From contig CAZVVN010000003.1 of NCBI GenBank assembly GCA_964630665.1, positions 1-64,000 of the forward strand: a DNA stretch of 64,000 bases. Reading direction: 5' to 3'. This document shows positions 8,498-16,993 of this stretch, in pieces (position 1 is the stretch's first letter; each line of letters starts with the position of its first letter). Source of the stretch: UBA9619 sp964630665 (GTDB lineage: Bacteria; Pseudomonadota; Gammaproteobacteria; Arenicellales; UBA868). Position numbers and translations under genes: made by a program. A model generated the notes under the pieces. That model was not told where the DNA came from. It worked only from the letters and a program-made list of their open reading frames with translations, and did no database searches.

Positions 8498-9667
8498 TCA
8501 GGAGGCGATGGCATCTTCGAGCCGGTCGAGCGCGGTATTCAACGTGTCGAGCTGACTCGCGAAGCAGAGTCTCAGCCAGCCTTCTTCGGCTGCGTTGAAG
8601 GCGCTGCCTGGTACCAGGCCGACCCGGTGTTCGCGTACCAGTCGTTTGCAAAAAGCGAGACCGTCGTCGATTCCGTCAACCGCGAAGTAGGCATAGAAGG
8701 CGCCTTCCGGCCAGCCGATTCGAATGCGGGGGTTCGCAGACAGGCGCTCGTAGACCGCGCTCCGCGCACTGCGGTAGCGCTCGAGCTGGCGGGCAATGAA
8801 GTCTTCACCTTCACGTAAAGCGGTGATCCCCGCGATCTGGGTGAAAGTGGCAGCACCAGCCAGGTTGAACTCGTTGACCATTTCCAGTCTCTGCCCAAGG
8901 CGTGCCGGTGTCACCAGCCAACCGAGGCGCCAGCCGGTCATGGCCCAGGGTTTGGAGAAACTGTTGATCACGATTACACGGTCCTCGGGTCCGGCATGTT
9001 CCAGAAACGAAGGGGCGTGGCTGCGGTCGTAGACCAGCCGGGCGTAGACTTCATCGGCGAGCAGCCACAGGCCCCGTTCACGGCAGAACGCCAGCAGTGC
9101 TTTCTGATCGTCGCCCGGCATGACCCAGCCGGTCGGGTTGCCTGGTGAGTTGATGAACACAGCGCGGGTGTTGTCATCGACCGCGTCGAACACCGTTTCG
9201 AGCTCGAGGTGCCATCCAGAACCTGTAAATTTCAGAGGTGCAGGCCGGAACTCTCCGCCCAGCACGTCCACTGTACCCTGCACGTTGGGCCAGGCCGGGG
9301 TCGCGCAGATCACATTGGTGCCAGGTTCGATCAGCAGCTGGTGGCTGAGCATGATGCCGCTCATGCCGGAGGCCGTGATGGTGATCCGGTCGTCAGCGAC
9401 CGGTACCTGGTAAAGCTCACTGGTGTAGCGGGCAAGCGCATGGCGCAGGTCCGGCACGCCCCGGTTGGGTGAGTAGAAGGTCTCACCCTGGGACAGGGCG
9501 TCGGCTGCGGCCTGGCAGATAAAATCCGGTGTGGCGACGTCCGGTTCGCCGAACCAGAGCGGAATCAGACCCTCCATACCCATGGCTTCATTCGCCACAT
9601 CCCGGATTCGCGAGACGGGCATGCGTTCGATCGCGGGCCTCAGTTCACCGCTTGCTGGATCAGGCAT
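8498..9667 (-). CDS. Pyridoxal phosphate-dependent aminotransferase, class I/II
   Basis: A 389-residue fold-type I aminotransferase. The PLP Schiff-base lysine is Lys239 in INSFSKPWAMTGWR. Other cofactor contacts are SPGNPTG (174-180), DEVYARLVY (205-213; Asp205 to the pyridine nitrogen, Tyr208), Arg247, and the C-terminal substrate-carboxylate Arg in WLRLCFAS. The ATG at 9667 opens with MPDPASGELRPAIERMPVSR, matching usual aminotransferase N-termini; the frame stays open to 9751. A short open frame at 9660-9866 overlaps this start. Its amino donor and acceptor cannot be told. A second class I/II enzyme is at 27553. Confidence 0.88.
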   Translation of the reverse strand: MPDPASGELRPAIERMPVSRIRDVANEAMGMEGLIPLWFGEPDVATPDFICQAAADALSQGETFYSPNRGVPDLRHALARYTSELYQVPVADDRITITASGMSGIMLSHQLLIEPGTNVICATPAWPNVQGTVDVLGGEFRPAPLKFTGSGWHLELETVFDAVDDNTRAVFINSPGNPTGWVMPGDDQKALLAFCRERGLWLLADEVYARLVYDRSHAPSFLEHAGPEDRVIVINSFSKPWAMTGWRLGWLVTPARLGQRLEMVNEFNLAGAATFTQIAGITALREGEDFIARQLERYRSARSAVYERLSANPRIRIGWPEGAFYAYFAVDGIDDGLAFCKRLVREHRVGLVPGSAFNAAEEGWLRLCFASQLDTLNTALDRLEDAIAS

Positions 9668-9866
9668 ATTCGAGTTCAGCCTTGAAATGGTTGGCCACGC
9701 TTTGTTCGGCTGCGGGGCAGAGTGTGATTCTAACCGCAGGACCCCTTGCAAGGATTGCCAATGGTACAGTAGCGTCCGTCCTTCGATTGAGCTCGAGTCG
9801 GATAAGTCTGTGGTCGCCGGTCGGGTGGGCGATCTTCGCTTCCATCGGGGGAATCCGCCGTTCCAT
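9660..9866 (-). CDS. Possible small upstream ORF overlapping the aminotransferase start
   Basis: A 68-codon open frame whose TGA (9660-9662) overlaps the ATG of the downstream aminotransferase by eight bases, the geometry seen with translational coupling. The product, starting MERRIPPMEAK and ending HFKAELEYA, resembles no family I know, and its codon choice is less biased than that of its neighbours. It is the only candidate content of the 220-base gap between the aminotransferase and the divergent LhgO gene. It could well be non-coding leader sequence. Confidence 0.2.
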   Translation of the reverse strand: MERRIPPMEAKIAHPTGDHRLIRLELNRRTDATVPLAILARGPAVRITLCPAAEQSVANHFKAELEYA

Positions 9867-9887
9867 TCTTAAAGCATATAAATCCAG

Positions 9888-11084
9888 ATGACAGACAGTG
9901 ATTTTCTCGTGGTCGGAGCAGGGATCCTCGGCTTAAGTACCGCTCGGGAACTGCAGTATCGGCACCCCGGCAGTCGCGTCCGGGTCGTGGAAAAAGAGGA
10001 CCGGCCCGCCTTTCACCAGACCGGCCACAACAGTGGCGTAATCCATGCCGGCGTGTATTACACGCCGGGCAGCCTCAAGGCGCAGTTCTGTTTCGAGGGG
10101 AACAGAGCCATCAAGGCGTTCTGCCGGGAACACGACATCGCGTTCGATGAGTGCGGCAAGCTGCTGGTTGCCACCAGTGCCCTGGAACTGGAACGCATGC
10201 AGGCCCTCATCGAGCGTTCGCGGCAGAATGGCCTGACCATCGAGATACTGGACAAAGCCCAGCTCGCCGAAGCGGAACCGAATATCACAGGGGTGGGCGC
10301 GATCCGTGTGCCATCAACAGGGATTGTCAGTTACACGGCCATCTGCCAGCGGCTGGCCGAACTGATCGAGGCTGACGGCGGCGTGATCACCTACAACAGT
10401 CAGGTCACCGGGCTTGGCGAGGACGATAGCGGTGTGGCGGTCAAGTGCAGCGGTGCCTCAATTTCGGCCGGCAAGCTGATCGCCTGTGGCGGTGTGATGG
10501 CCGACCGTCTGGTTCGAATGTTGGGCGGTCAGCTGGAATTCCAGATCGTGCCCTTTCGCGGTGACTACTACCGACTGGCAGCGCGCCACAACCGGATCAT
10601 CCGTCACCTGATCTACCCGATACCAGACCCGGCGCTGCCGTTTCTGGGAGTTCATCTGACCCGGATGATCGACGGTTCAGTCACGGTAGGGCCAAACGCA
10701 GTGGTCAATTTCTCCCGCGAAGGCTACAGCCGGTTCGCCTTCTCCCTGGGTGACAGCCTTGAAATGTTGACCTTTCCAGGCTTTCGCAGACTGCTGTGGA
10801 CGCACTTCGGTACCGCCGTGCACGAGTTAAAGAACGGCTTGTTCAAGCAGGGTTATCTCAAGGAGGTTCAGAAATACAGCCCTGGACTGACCGTTGCCGA
10901 TCTGCAGGCTTACCCGCCGGGGATCAGGGCCCAGGCGGTCAGCGCCGAGGGAAGTCTTGTAGACGACTTCCTGTTTCACAGAACAGGCCACTGCCTGGTA
11001 GTCTGTAACGCTCCGTCACCGGCCGCTACCTCGTGTTTCCCGATTGCACGGCACATCGTCGATCAGCTGTCAGATCAGGAATAG
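9888..11084 (+). CDS. lhgO: L-2-hydroxyglutarate oxidase
   Basis: A 398-residue FAD-dependent oxidase/dehydrogenase of the DAO family that oxidises L-2-hydroxyglutarate to 2-oxoglutarate, passing electrons to quinone or oxygen. The dinucleotide motif VVGAGILG is at residues 8-15, followed by the LhgO hallmark GHNSGVIHAGVYY (about 46-58), where the active-site His and FAD contacts lie. HLTRMIDGSVTVGPNA near 255-270 is also typical of LhgO/L2HGDH. Length equals the family norm. The ATG at 9888 is the only reasonable start. The aspartate-dehydrogenase-like gene follows 204 bases later on the same strand. Confidence 0.92.
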   Translation: MTDSDFLVVGAGILGLSTARELQYRHPGSRVRVVEKEDRPAFHQTGHNSGVIHAGVYYTPGSLKAQFCFEGNRAIKAFCREHDIAFDECGKLLVATSALELERMQALIERSRQNGLTIEILDKAQLAEAEPNITGVGAIRVPSTGIVSYTAICQRLAELIEADGGVITYNSQVTGLGEDDSGVAVKCSGASISAGKLIACGGVMADRLVRMLGGQLEFQIVPFRGDYYRLAARHNRIIRHLIYPIPDPALPFLGVHLTRMIDGSVTVGPNAVVNFSREGYSRFAFSLGDSLEMLTFPGFRRLLWTHFGTAVHELKNGLFKQGYLKEVQKYSPGLTVADLQAYPPGIRAQAVSAEGSLVDDFLFHRTGHCLVVCNAPSPAATSCFPIARHIVDQLSDQE

Positions 11085-11288
11085 CGTTGTTCTGGACCCC
11101 TGCCGGAATCGAAAACACCATTGATCAGGACCCGCTCCGGTCGCTGGCCCATCCTGCAGCATTCAAGACGTCTTGCGTCGAGACACGAACCGGACAACAA
11201 TCGATGGTGACCGGCTGATGGCCAGGTGCAGCCAGCGGGTCAATCGATAGATTTTGTCCATCGTCGGTACAGGGAATTCATACAAAGA

Positions 11289-12122
11289 ATGTCGGTTCTG
11301 TCCACAGCGCGGCGGGCACCGGTGCGGGTCGCGATTGGCGGTCTGGGTGCGATCGGCATGGAACTTGCCCGGCGACTGGATGCGGGGCTGGACGGCCTGG
11401 AACTTGCCGCAGTGTCGGCGCGTGACCGGGATAAGGCAAGAACACGTCTGGCGGTGTTGCAGCGGACGGTGCCCGTGCTGGGCTTGTCGGATCTGGCAGA
11501 GGTCTGCGATGTGGTGGTCGAATGCGCACCGGCTGAGGTCTTCGAACAGGTGGCTGAACCTGCAATCCGGTCGGGGAAGGTTCTGATCCCGGTCAGCGTC
11601 GGCGGCCTCCTGGCCAACTGGCACCTGGTTGATCTGGCTGCCAGGACCGGGGCTCGTATCAACGTGGCGAGCGGCGCGGTACTGGGGCTGGACGCGGTCC
11701 GCGCGGCTGCCCAGGGAGACATCCAACAGGTCTTGATCGTGACCCGCAAACCGCCGGCCGGTCTCGCCGGTGCGCCACACATTGAACGAAGCGCTATAGA
11801 CCTTGGGGCTGTCGATCGGCCGTTGAAAGTGTTCGAAGGGTCGGCCCGTGAAGGTGTGGCTGCGTTTCCGGCTAATGTGAACGTGGCAGCAGCGCTGGGG
11901 CTTGCCGGGATCGGGCCGGACCGCACCCGCCTTGAGGTGTGGGCGGACCCCGGGGTCCGCCGTAACACCCACAGCATCGTTGTGGAGTCGGATAGTGCCC
12001 GGTTTGAAATCAAAATCGAGAACATTCCCACCGAGGAAAATCCACGAACCGGCAGGATTGTGGTGCTCAGCATTATTGCGGCGCTGAGAAGGCTGGTCGA
12101 CCCGCTCACGGTCGGGACCTGA
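11289..12122 (+). CDS. Aspartate dehydrogenase-like protein (NadX family)
   Basis: A 277-residue NAD(P)-binding protein of the aspartate dehydrogenase family, which interconverts L-aspartate with iminoaspartate/oxaloacetate. The N-terminal Rossmann motif GGLGAIGMELARRL is at residues 17-30; VVVECAPAEVFEQ and the SGA-VLGLDAVRAA region are conserved. The catalytic His of the family corresponds to His228 in RRNTHSIVV. The ATG at 11289 starts just before the first beta strand; the frame is open to 11226. Slightly longer than archaeal and bacterial NadX (about 240-265). No nadA or nadB partner is nearby, so a catabolic role is likelier than NAD synthesis. Confidence 0.82.
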   Translation: MSVLSTARRAPVRVAIGGLGAIGMELARRLDAGLDGLELAAVSARDRDKARTRLAVLQRTVPVLGLSDLAEVCDVVVECAPAEVFEQVAEPAIRSGKVLIPVSVGGLLANWHLVDLAARTGARINVASGAVLGLDAVRAAAQGDIQQVLIVTRKPPAGLAGAPHIERSAIDLGAVDRPLKVFEGSAREGVAAFPANVNVAAALGLAGIGPDRTRLEVWADPGVRRNTHSIVVESDSARFEIKIENIPTEENPRTGRIVVLSIIAALRRLVDPLTVGT

Positions 12123-12206
12123 AGGTGGCGTTGTCTGCGCTAATGGTGCTGTGATCGTTTGACTGGAGATCTCACGAGAGGATCTTTAGCGCCGGATACG
12201 ACCTGC

Positions 12207-12965
12207 TCAACCCCGTCCTACAAACGGCATGTGACTGGCCATGACGGTCATAAAAAGGACGTTCGCAGCAAGCGGCAGTCCTGCCATGTAGATGATCGCC
12301 CGGCCGATGTCATTGACGTCCATGGTCGGTTCCACGGCGATACTGCCGTTGGCCTGTGCCACGCCACCGGCCATCCTGGCCGTCATATCGGTCAGCGCAT
12401 TGCCGATGTCGATCTGCCCACAGGCGATGTCGTGGGCCCGCCCGTCGAGCGATGTGGAGCGGGTCAGTCCTGCAATGGCGTGTTTGGTGGCTGTGTAGGG
12501 TGCGGAATTGGGGCGCGGCGTGTGCGCGGAAATCGAGCCGTTGTTGATGATTCGTCCGCCTTTTGGCTGTTGGGATTTCATAATGCGGAAGGCCTCCTGG
12601 GTGCACAAAAAGGTCCCAGTCAAGTTGACGTCGACCACTGCACGCCATTCCTCGATCTCCAGCTCTTCCATGGGTACCGGGCGCGCACCAATTCCAGCGT
12701 TGTTGAATAGAACATCGACCCGGCCGAAGGCGCCGACCGCCCGGCTGAACAGGTCGCTGACCGAATCGGCATCAGTGATGTCGGTGGGCACAACCAGGGT
12801 CCGTTCCCCGGAAGAGGAGGCGAGGCCCGCAGTCTCTTCAAGGGCATCCAGTCGGCGTCCAGCCAGGGTGACCGAATAGCCTTCACTGTGCAGGGCGAGG
12901 GCGGCAGCACGACCGACACCTGATCCTGCACCGGTGATGATTGCGGTCTTGATTCGGGTATTCAT
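12207..12965 (-). CDS. SDR family oxidoreductase
   Basis: A 252-residue classical short-chain dehydrogenase. It has GAGSGVGRA for the cofactor (about residues 12-20), NNAGIG near 88-93, the catalytic Ser in NNGSIS and YTATK as the intact Tyr-x-x-x-Lys pair, followed by HAIAGLTRS. The C-terminal half carries an insert rich in Met and Asp (GNALTDMTARMAGG) that differs from FabG. It starts at an ATG at 12965 and diverges from the 2-hydroxyacid dehydrogenase across a 274-base gap containing a perfect 20-base palindrome. Probably oxidises a hydroxy acid or sugar acid; substrate not identifiable. Confidence 0.87.
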   Translation of the reverse strand: MNTRIKTAIITGAGSGVGRAAALALHSEGYSVTLAGRRLDALEETAGLASSSGERTLVVPTDITDADSVSDLFSRAVGAFGRVDVLFNNAGIGARPVPMEELEIEEWRAVVDVNLTGTFLCTQEAFRIMKSQQPKGGRIINNGSISAHTPRPNSAPYTATKHAIAGLTRSTSLDGRAHDIACGQIDIGNALTDMTARMAGGVAQANGSIAVEPTMDVNDIGRAIIYMAGLPLAANVLFMTVMASHMPFVGRG

Positions 12966-13053
12966 GGTTTATTCAGTCCTCGCGCTTTAATTCCGGGTAG
13001 TGGCCAACGTTGTTGGGGTGGTGATCGGAAACGGTTGTATGGATTCTTGACTA

Positions 13054-13073
13054 CAAGCGGGCCGGCCCGCTTG
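13054..13073. promoter_or_regulatory. Perfect 20-base palindrome between divergent genes
   Basis: CAAGCGGGCC followed directly by GGCCCGCTTG: ten bases and their exact reverse complement with no spacer. A TTGACT hexamer (13047-13052), matching five of six bases of the -35 consensus, abuts its left edge. The site sits in the intergenic region of a divergent dehydrogenase pair, so it is a candidate operator for a dimeric repressor. It could also fold as a hairpin. Confidence 0.4.
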
Positions 13074-13239
13074 CTGGTTTGCGATATGCTTGCTGGATTC
13101 GTTAGAGTGCCGGCCGAACACGGGTTCAGTGTAGCATTGGAATGGACCCAGGAACCCTGCGGGCCTATGACCGGTAAGGCGGGTTCAGTACGAGACCTGT
13201 CAACTGCTTTCCTGTCTTGCGAACGTCTGGAGAATCGAA

Positions 13240-14211
13240 ATGTCAAAGCCTGTCGTTGTGCTGACCCGCAGGTGGACCAGACGTGCGCAGGATCTGCTCA
13301 CCGGGCGTTTCGACGCGCGTCTCAACCCTGACGACACCCCGCTGGACCCGGAAGAGATCCTGGCCCGCTGCCGTGGTGCGACGGTGCTCTGTCCGTGGGG
13401 TGGTGACCGGCTGGACGGCGCCTTTATCTCGAAACTGCCTGACAGTATCAGGCTGATCGCGTGTGTGAGTGCCGGAACTGAGCACATCGATGTCGCCGCT
13501 GCTAAGGCCCGCAACATCCAGGTCAGCAACACCCCGGACGTGGTGACCGAAGAGACGGCGGACCTGACGCTTGCTTTGATGCTGGGGCTGAATCGCCGGC
13601 TGGTCCACGGCGATCGATTGATCCGCGAGCAGGGCTGGGCCGGGATCGGCATAGACGATCCCAATGGCGGTGCCCGGGTCTGGGGTAAGACGCTCGGGAT
13701 CGTCGGGCTGGGCGGCATCGGTGCCGCTGTGGCGAGGCGCGCACAAGCATTCCGAATGCCGCTGCTTTATCATGGCCGCACTCGCAGGCCGCAGCTGGAA
13801 TCTGATCTTGGTGCCGTTTACTGCCAGAACCTCGATGAACTGCTCGCAGGATCGGACATCGTTTCCCTGCACTGCCCGTTGACCGGCGAGACCCGCAACA
13901 TGATCGATGCCCGGGCGTTGTCCCTGATGCAACCCGGTGCGGTGCTGATCAACACGGCCCGGGGTGGCGTGGTTGACGAAACGGCACTGATAGAGGCACT
14001 GAAAGGTGGTGTGATCGCCGGGGCCGGCCTCGATGTCTTTCACAACGAGCCGCTCGTGTCGGAAGGCCTGCTGGCGCTGGACAATGTGCTGATGTCACCT
14101 CACGTGGGAACCGCCACTGTTGAGACCCGGGATGAGATGGGAATGCGGGTGATCGACAACATAGAGGCGTTCTTCGCGACGGGCAGGCCGCGCGACGAAG
14201 TCGCCCCATAG
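13240..14211 (+). CDS. D-isomer-specific 2-hydroxyacid dehydrogenase
   Basis: A 323-residue NAD(P)-dependent reductase of 2-oxo acids (glyoxylate/hydroxypyruvate reductase-like). The cofactor loop is GIVGLGGIG (153-161). The catalytic triad is complete: Arg241 (INTARGG), Glu270 (VFHNEPL) and His288 (MSPHVG). Length matches the family, and GGAG precedes the ATG at 13240. It is transcribed away from the SDR at 12207 and ends 20 bases before the converging IlvD-type dehydratase. A second paralogue is at 39343, with its catalytic residues at near-identical positions. Physiological direction and substrate are inferred. Confidence 0.88.
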   Translation: MSKPVVVLTRRWTRRAQDLLTGRFDARLNPDDTPLDPEEILARCRGATVLCPWGGDRLDGAFISKLPDSIRLIACVSAGTEHIDVAAAKARNIQVSNTPDVVTEETADLTLALMLGLNRRLVHGDRLIREQGWAGIGIDDPNGGARVWGKTLGIVGLGGIGAAVARRAQAFRMPLLYHGRTRRPQLESDLGAVYCQNLDELLAGSDIVSLHCPLTGETRNMIDARALSLMQPGAVLINTARGGVVDETALIEALKGGVIAGAGLDVFHNEPLVSEGLLALDNVLMSPHVGTATVETRDEMGMRVIDNIEAFFATGRPRDEVAP

Positions 14212-14231
14212 TTGTCCTGGACAACCGTTGG

Positions 14232-16010
14232 TCAGTGAGAATGGCGCGGAATCACGTGACGGATGCGTTGGTACTTGGTGGCGAGTTCGATGATACCGCC
14301 CGTTGCCAGCTGGCCCACGGTGTCCCGGTAGATCTCCTGCCAGGGCGTCTGATGCTCTGGCACCTGATTCTCAAGTGCCGCCTGACGTTCAGCCAGTTCC
14401 TGGTCTGAAATACACACATCCAGCGTCCCCTGGTTCAGATCGATGCGCAGCAGGTCGTCCGTGTTGAGCAGTGCCAGGCCTCCGCCGACAGCCGATTCCG
14501 GGGAGGCATTGAGTATCGAGGGGCTGCCCGATGTGCCGCTCTGGCGGCCGTCGCCCAGCGTGGGCAGTTCGCGGATTCCCTGGCGGATCAGCGCGTCTGG
14601 CGGCTGCATGTTGACCACTTCCGCTGAGCCGGGATAACCGACCGGGCCACAGCCCCGGACCACCAGGATGCAGTGCGCGTCGACGTTCAGTTCCGGGTCA
14701 TTGATCCGCGCGTGGTAGTCCTCGGGACCGTCAAATACGATAGCGCGGACCTCAAACACGTTCTCCTGGCCCGGTTCGGAAAGATATCGTGAGCGGAATT
14801 CATCGTTGATGACAGAGGTCTTCATAATCGCTGCTTCACAGACGTTTCCCCTGAGCACGACAAATCCGGCGTCTTTCATCATGGGGTCTGCGTAAGGACG
14901 GATCACATCGGGGTCACGTGATGGTGTGTTGCGGCAGTTTTCTTCAACTGTGGTGCCGGCGACAGTCAGGGCGCCGCCGTGCAGCTTTCCGGCTTGCAGC
15001 AGTTCGTTCATCACAGCAGGCACCCCACCGGCCTGGTGGTACGCCTCGCCGAGGTGCTCACCTGCGGGCTGCAGGTTTACCAGTAGAGGAATGGTGAGGC
15101 CGATACTTTGCCAGTCGCCGATGTCCAGCGGCACGTTGGCGTGGCGGGCAATGGCGTTCAGATGAATGGGTGCATTGGTCGAGCCACCGATCGCTGAATT
15201 GACCACAATCGCGTTTTCAAAAGCCTCGCGGGTCAGGATCTGTGAAGGCGTCAGGTCTTCTTCGACCATCGAGACGATTCGCCGGCCGGTAAGATAGGCC
15301 ATCTCGGCCCGTTCTTTGTGTGGTGCCGGGATCGCGGTGCAGCCGGGCAGCGACATACCGAGCGCCTCGGCGATCGAGTTCATGGTGGTGGCTGTGCCCA
15401 TGGTGTTGCAGTGTCCGGGCGATGGCGTGGCATCGGCTACCAGCTGGACGAATTCCTCGTCGTCGATTTCGCCTTCAGCCAGCAGTTTGCGTGCTTCCCA
15501 CAAAATGGTGCCGGACCCGGCAAGTTTCCCCCGCCAGTAGCCGTTGAGCATGGGGCCGCCAGACAGCGCGATGGCCGGGATGTCGACGGTAGCAGCACCC
15601 ATCAGCATGGCCGGTGTGGTTTTGTCGCAGCCGGTGGTCAGAACGACACCGTCCAGCGGGTAACCGAACAGTACTTCGACCAGGCTGAGGTATTGCAGAT
15701 TGCGATCCAGTGCTGCGGTCGGTCGCTTACCGCTCTCCTGTACCGGGTGGACCGGGAACTCGATGGCGATTCCGCCGGCCTCACGAATACCCTCGCGCAC
15801 CCGCTGGACCAGATCGACGTGGATCCGGTTGCACGGCACCAGGTCGCTGCCGGTCTGTGCTATGCCAATGATCGGATTCCCGGAGCGCAGTTCGGCAGCC
15901 GAGATACCGAAATTGGTGTAACGCTCGATGTGGGTGGCTGTGGCGCTCGGATCGCCTGGAATGTCGAACCATTCCCGGCTGCGAAGTCGTTGTGCAGGCT
16001 TGTCAGTCAT
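14232..16010 (-). CDS. IlvD/Edd family dehydratase (sugar-acid dehydratase-like)
   Basis: A 592-residue Fe-S dehydratase that removes water from a 2,3-dihydroxy acid to give a 2-oxo acid. The three cluster cysteines are clear: Cys60 (DLVPCNRIH), Cys128 (TTGCDKTTP) and Cys201 (GHCNTMGTA), almost the spacing of L-arabinonate dehydratase (59/127/200 in the characterised Rhizobium enzyme). That argues for a pentonate/hexonate dehydratase rather than branched-chain-amino-acid IlvD. The ATG at 16010 is used; upstream frame to 16130 lacks family similarity. Divergent from the FAH-type hydratase, which would be a logical next step in 2-keto-3-deoxy sugar-acid breakdown. Confidence 0.88.
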   Translation of the reverse strand: MTDKPAQRLRSREWFDIPGDPSATATHIERYTNFGISAAELRSGNPIIGIAQTGSDLVPCNRIHVDLVQRVREGIREAGGIAIEFPVHPVQESGKRPTAALDRNLQYLSLVEVLFGYPLDGVVLTTGCDKTTPAMLMGAATVDIPAIALSGGPMLNGYWRGKLAGSGTILWEARKLLAEGEIDDEEFVQLVADATPSPGHCNTMGTATTMNSIAEALGMSLPGCTAIPAPHKERAEMAYLTGRRIVSMVEEDLTPSQILTREAFENAIVVNSAIGGSTNAPIHLNAIARHANVPLDIGDWQSIGLTIPLLVNLQPAGEHLGEAYHQAGGVPAVMNELLQAGKLHGGALTVAGTTVEENCRNTPSRDPDVIRPYADPMMKDAGFVVLRGNVCEAAIMKTSVINDEFRSRYLSEPGQENVFEVRAIVFDGPEDYHARINDPELNVDAHCILVVRGCGPVGYPGSAEVVNMQPPDALIRQGIRELPTLGDGRQSGTSGSPSILNASPESAVGGGLALLNTDDLLRIDLNQGTLDVCISDQELAERQAALENQVPEHQTPWQEIYRDTVGQLATGGIIELATKYQRIRHVIPRHSH

Positions 16011-16173
16011 GTGGGTTCTCCGCTGAATTTCAGACTCGAAAGCTTTGGCCGGATACCGGACTGTGAGATGTCCGGCAGGCCTCAGCCTAGTATAGTTCAA
16101 CCCGCCGGCAGCTCTCAGATCACCGGTCATGGCGGAACCCGCCAGGCTCGAGCCTTGGGCAGACTGATTGATA

Positions 16174-16965
16174 ATGACTGAAAAATTTCATGACGCTGCA
16201 CGAATACTCGGCGATGCCGCGGCTCGCCGTGTGCGCATCGATGTGCTGCCGACACACCTGCAACCGAAGGATCTTGAGGAGGCCTATCAGATTCAATCGG
16301 CACTGGTCAGCCAGGCGGGAGAACAGGTTCTGGGGTTAAAGATCGCCGCGACCAGTCGCGCAGGGCAGGAGCACATCGGTATCGATCACCCGATCTCCGG
16401 CCAGCTGCTGGCCTCGCAGGTCCTGGTCCCGGATGGTACGGCACAGATGAAAGACAACCTGATGCAAGCCGCCGAGGCGGAGTTTGTCTTCGAGTTCGCC
16501 TCCCCGGTCAGACCGCGCCGGGCGCCTTACAGTTGGCAGGAGGTCATGAGGTCTGTCGGTCATCTGCGGCTGGGTCTAGAACTGCCGGACTCACGGTACC
16601 GATTTTTCAGCAAGGCCGGAGTAACGCAACTGGTTGCCGACAATGCCTGTGCCAACCTGTTCGTGCTAGGCCCCCGCGTCCCGGGCGACTGGCAGGCGGA
16701 TGATCTGTCGATTCGACCGACCCGTCTGGTCATGGATGGACAAGAGGTGACCAAAGGGTCTGGTGCAGATGCACTCGGTGACCCGCGCTTTGCCCTGACC
16801 TGGCTGGTCAATCATCTGTCCGGGCGGGGTCTCACCATCGAGCGTGGCCAGTTTGTCACCACTGGTGTGTGTGGCGACCCGGCGCCCCTGGGTGGAGCGT
16901 ACCGGGTGGCTGCCGATTTCGGTGACTATGGGACGATAGAAATAGGCTTGTCGTATTCGGATTGA
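16174..16965 (+). CDS. 2-keto-4-pentenoate hydratase-like protein (FAH superfamily)
   Basis: A 263-residue FAH-superfamily protein resembling MhpD-type 2-hydroxypenta-2,4-dienoate hydratases and 4-oxalocrotonate decarboxylases. The metal-binding acidic motif is EAEFVFEF, with Glu101 and Glu103, following LGLKIAATS near residues 53-61. The ATG at 16174 is preferred to an in-frame TTG two codons earlier. It begins 163 bases from the divergent IlvD-type gene and is followed 28 bases later by the aldo/keto reductase, probably in one transcript. Role inferred as hydration or cleavage of a dicarbonyl or dienoic acid from sugar acids or aromatics. Confidence 0.82.
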   Translation: MTEKFHDAARILGDAAARRVRIDVLPTHLQPKDLEEAYQIQSALVSQAGEQVLGLKIAATSRAGQEHIGIDHPISGQLLASQVLVPDGTAQMKDNLMQAAEAEFVFEFASPVRPRRAPYSWQEVMRSVGHLRLGLELPDSRYRFFSKAGVTQLVADNACANLFVLGPRVPGDWQADDLSIRPTRLVMDGQEVTKGSGADALGDPRFALTWLVNHLSGRGLTIERGQFVTTGVCGDPAPLGGAYRVAADFGDYGTIEIGLSYSD

Positions 16966-16993
16966 ACCCGCTGTTGAGCGGTCAGGAGGAAAC

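Noticed and set aside
14232..16010. Biosynthetic dihydroxy-acid dehydratase (ilvD)
   Set aside because: Cysteine positions (60/128/201) match pentonate-dehydratase-type members, and no other branched-chain amino acid gene is near.
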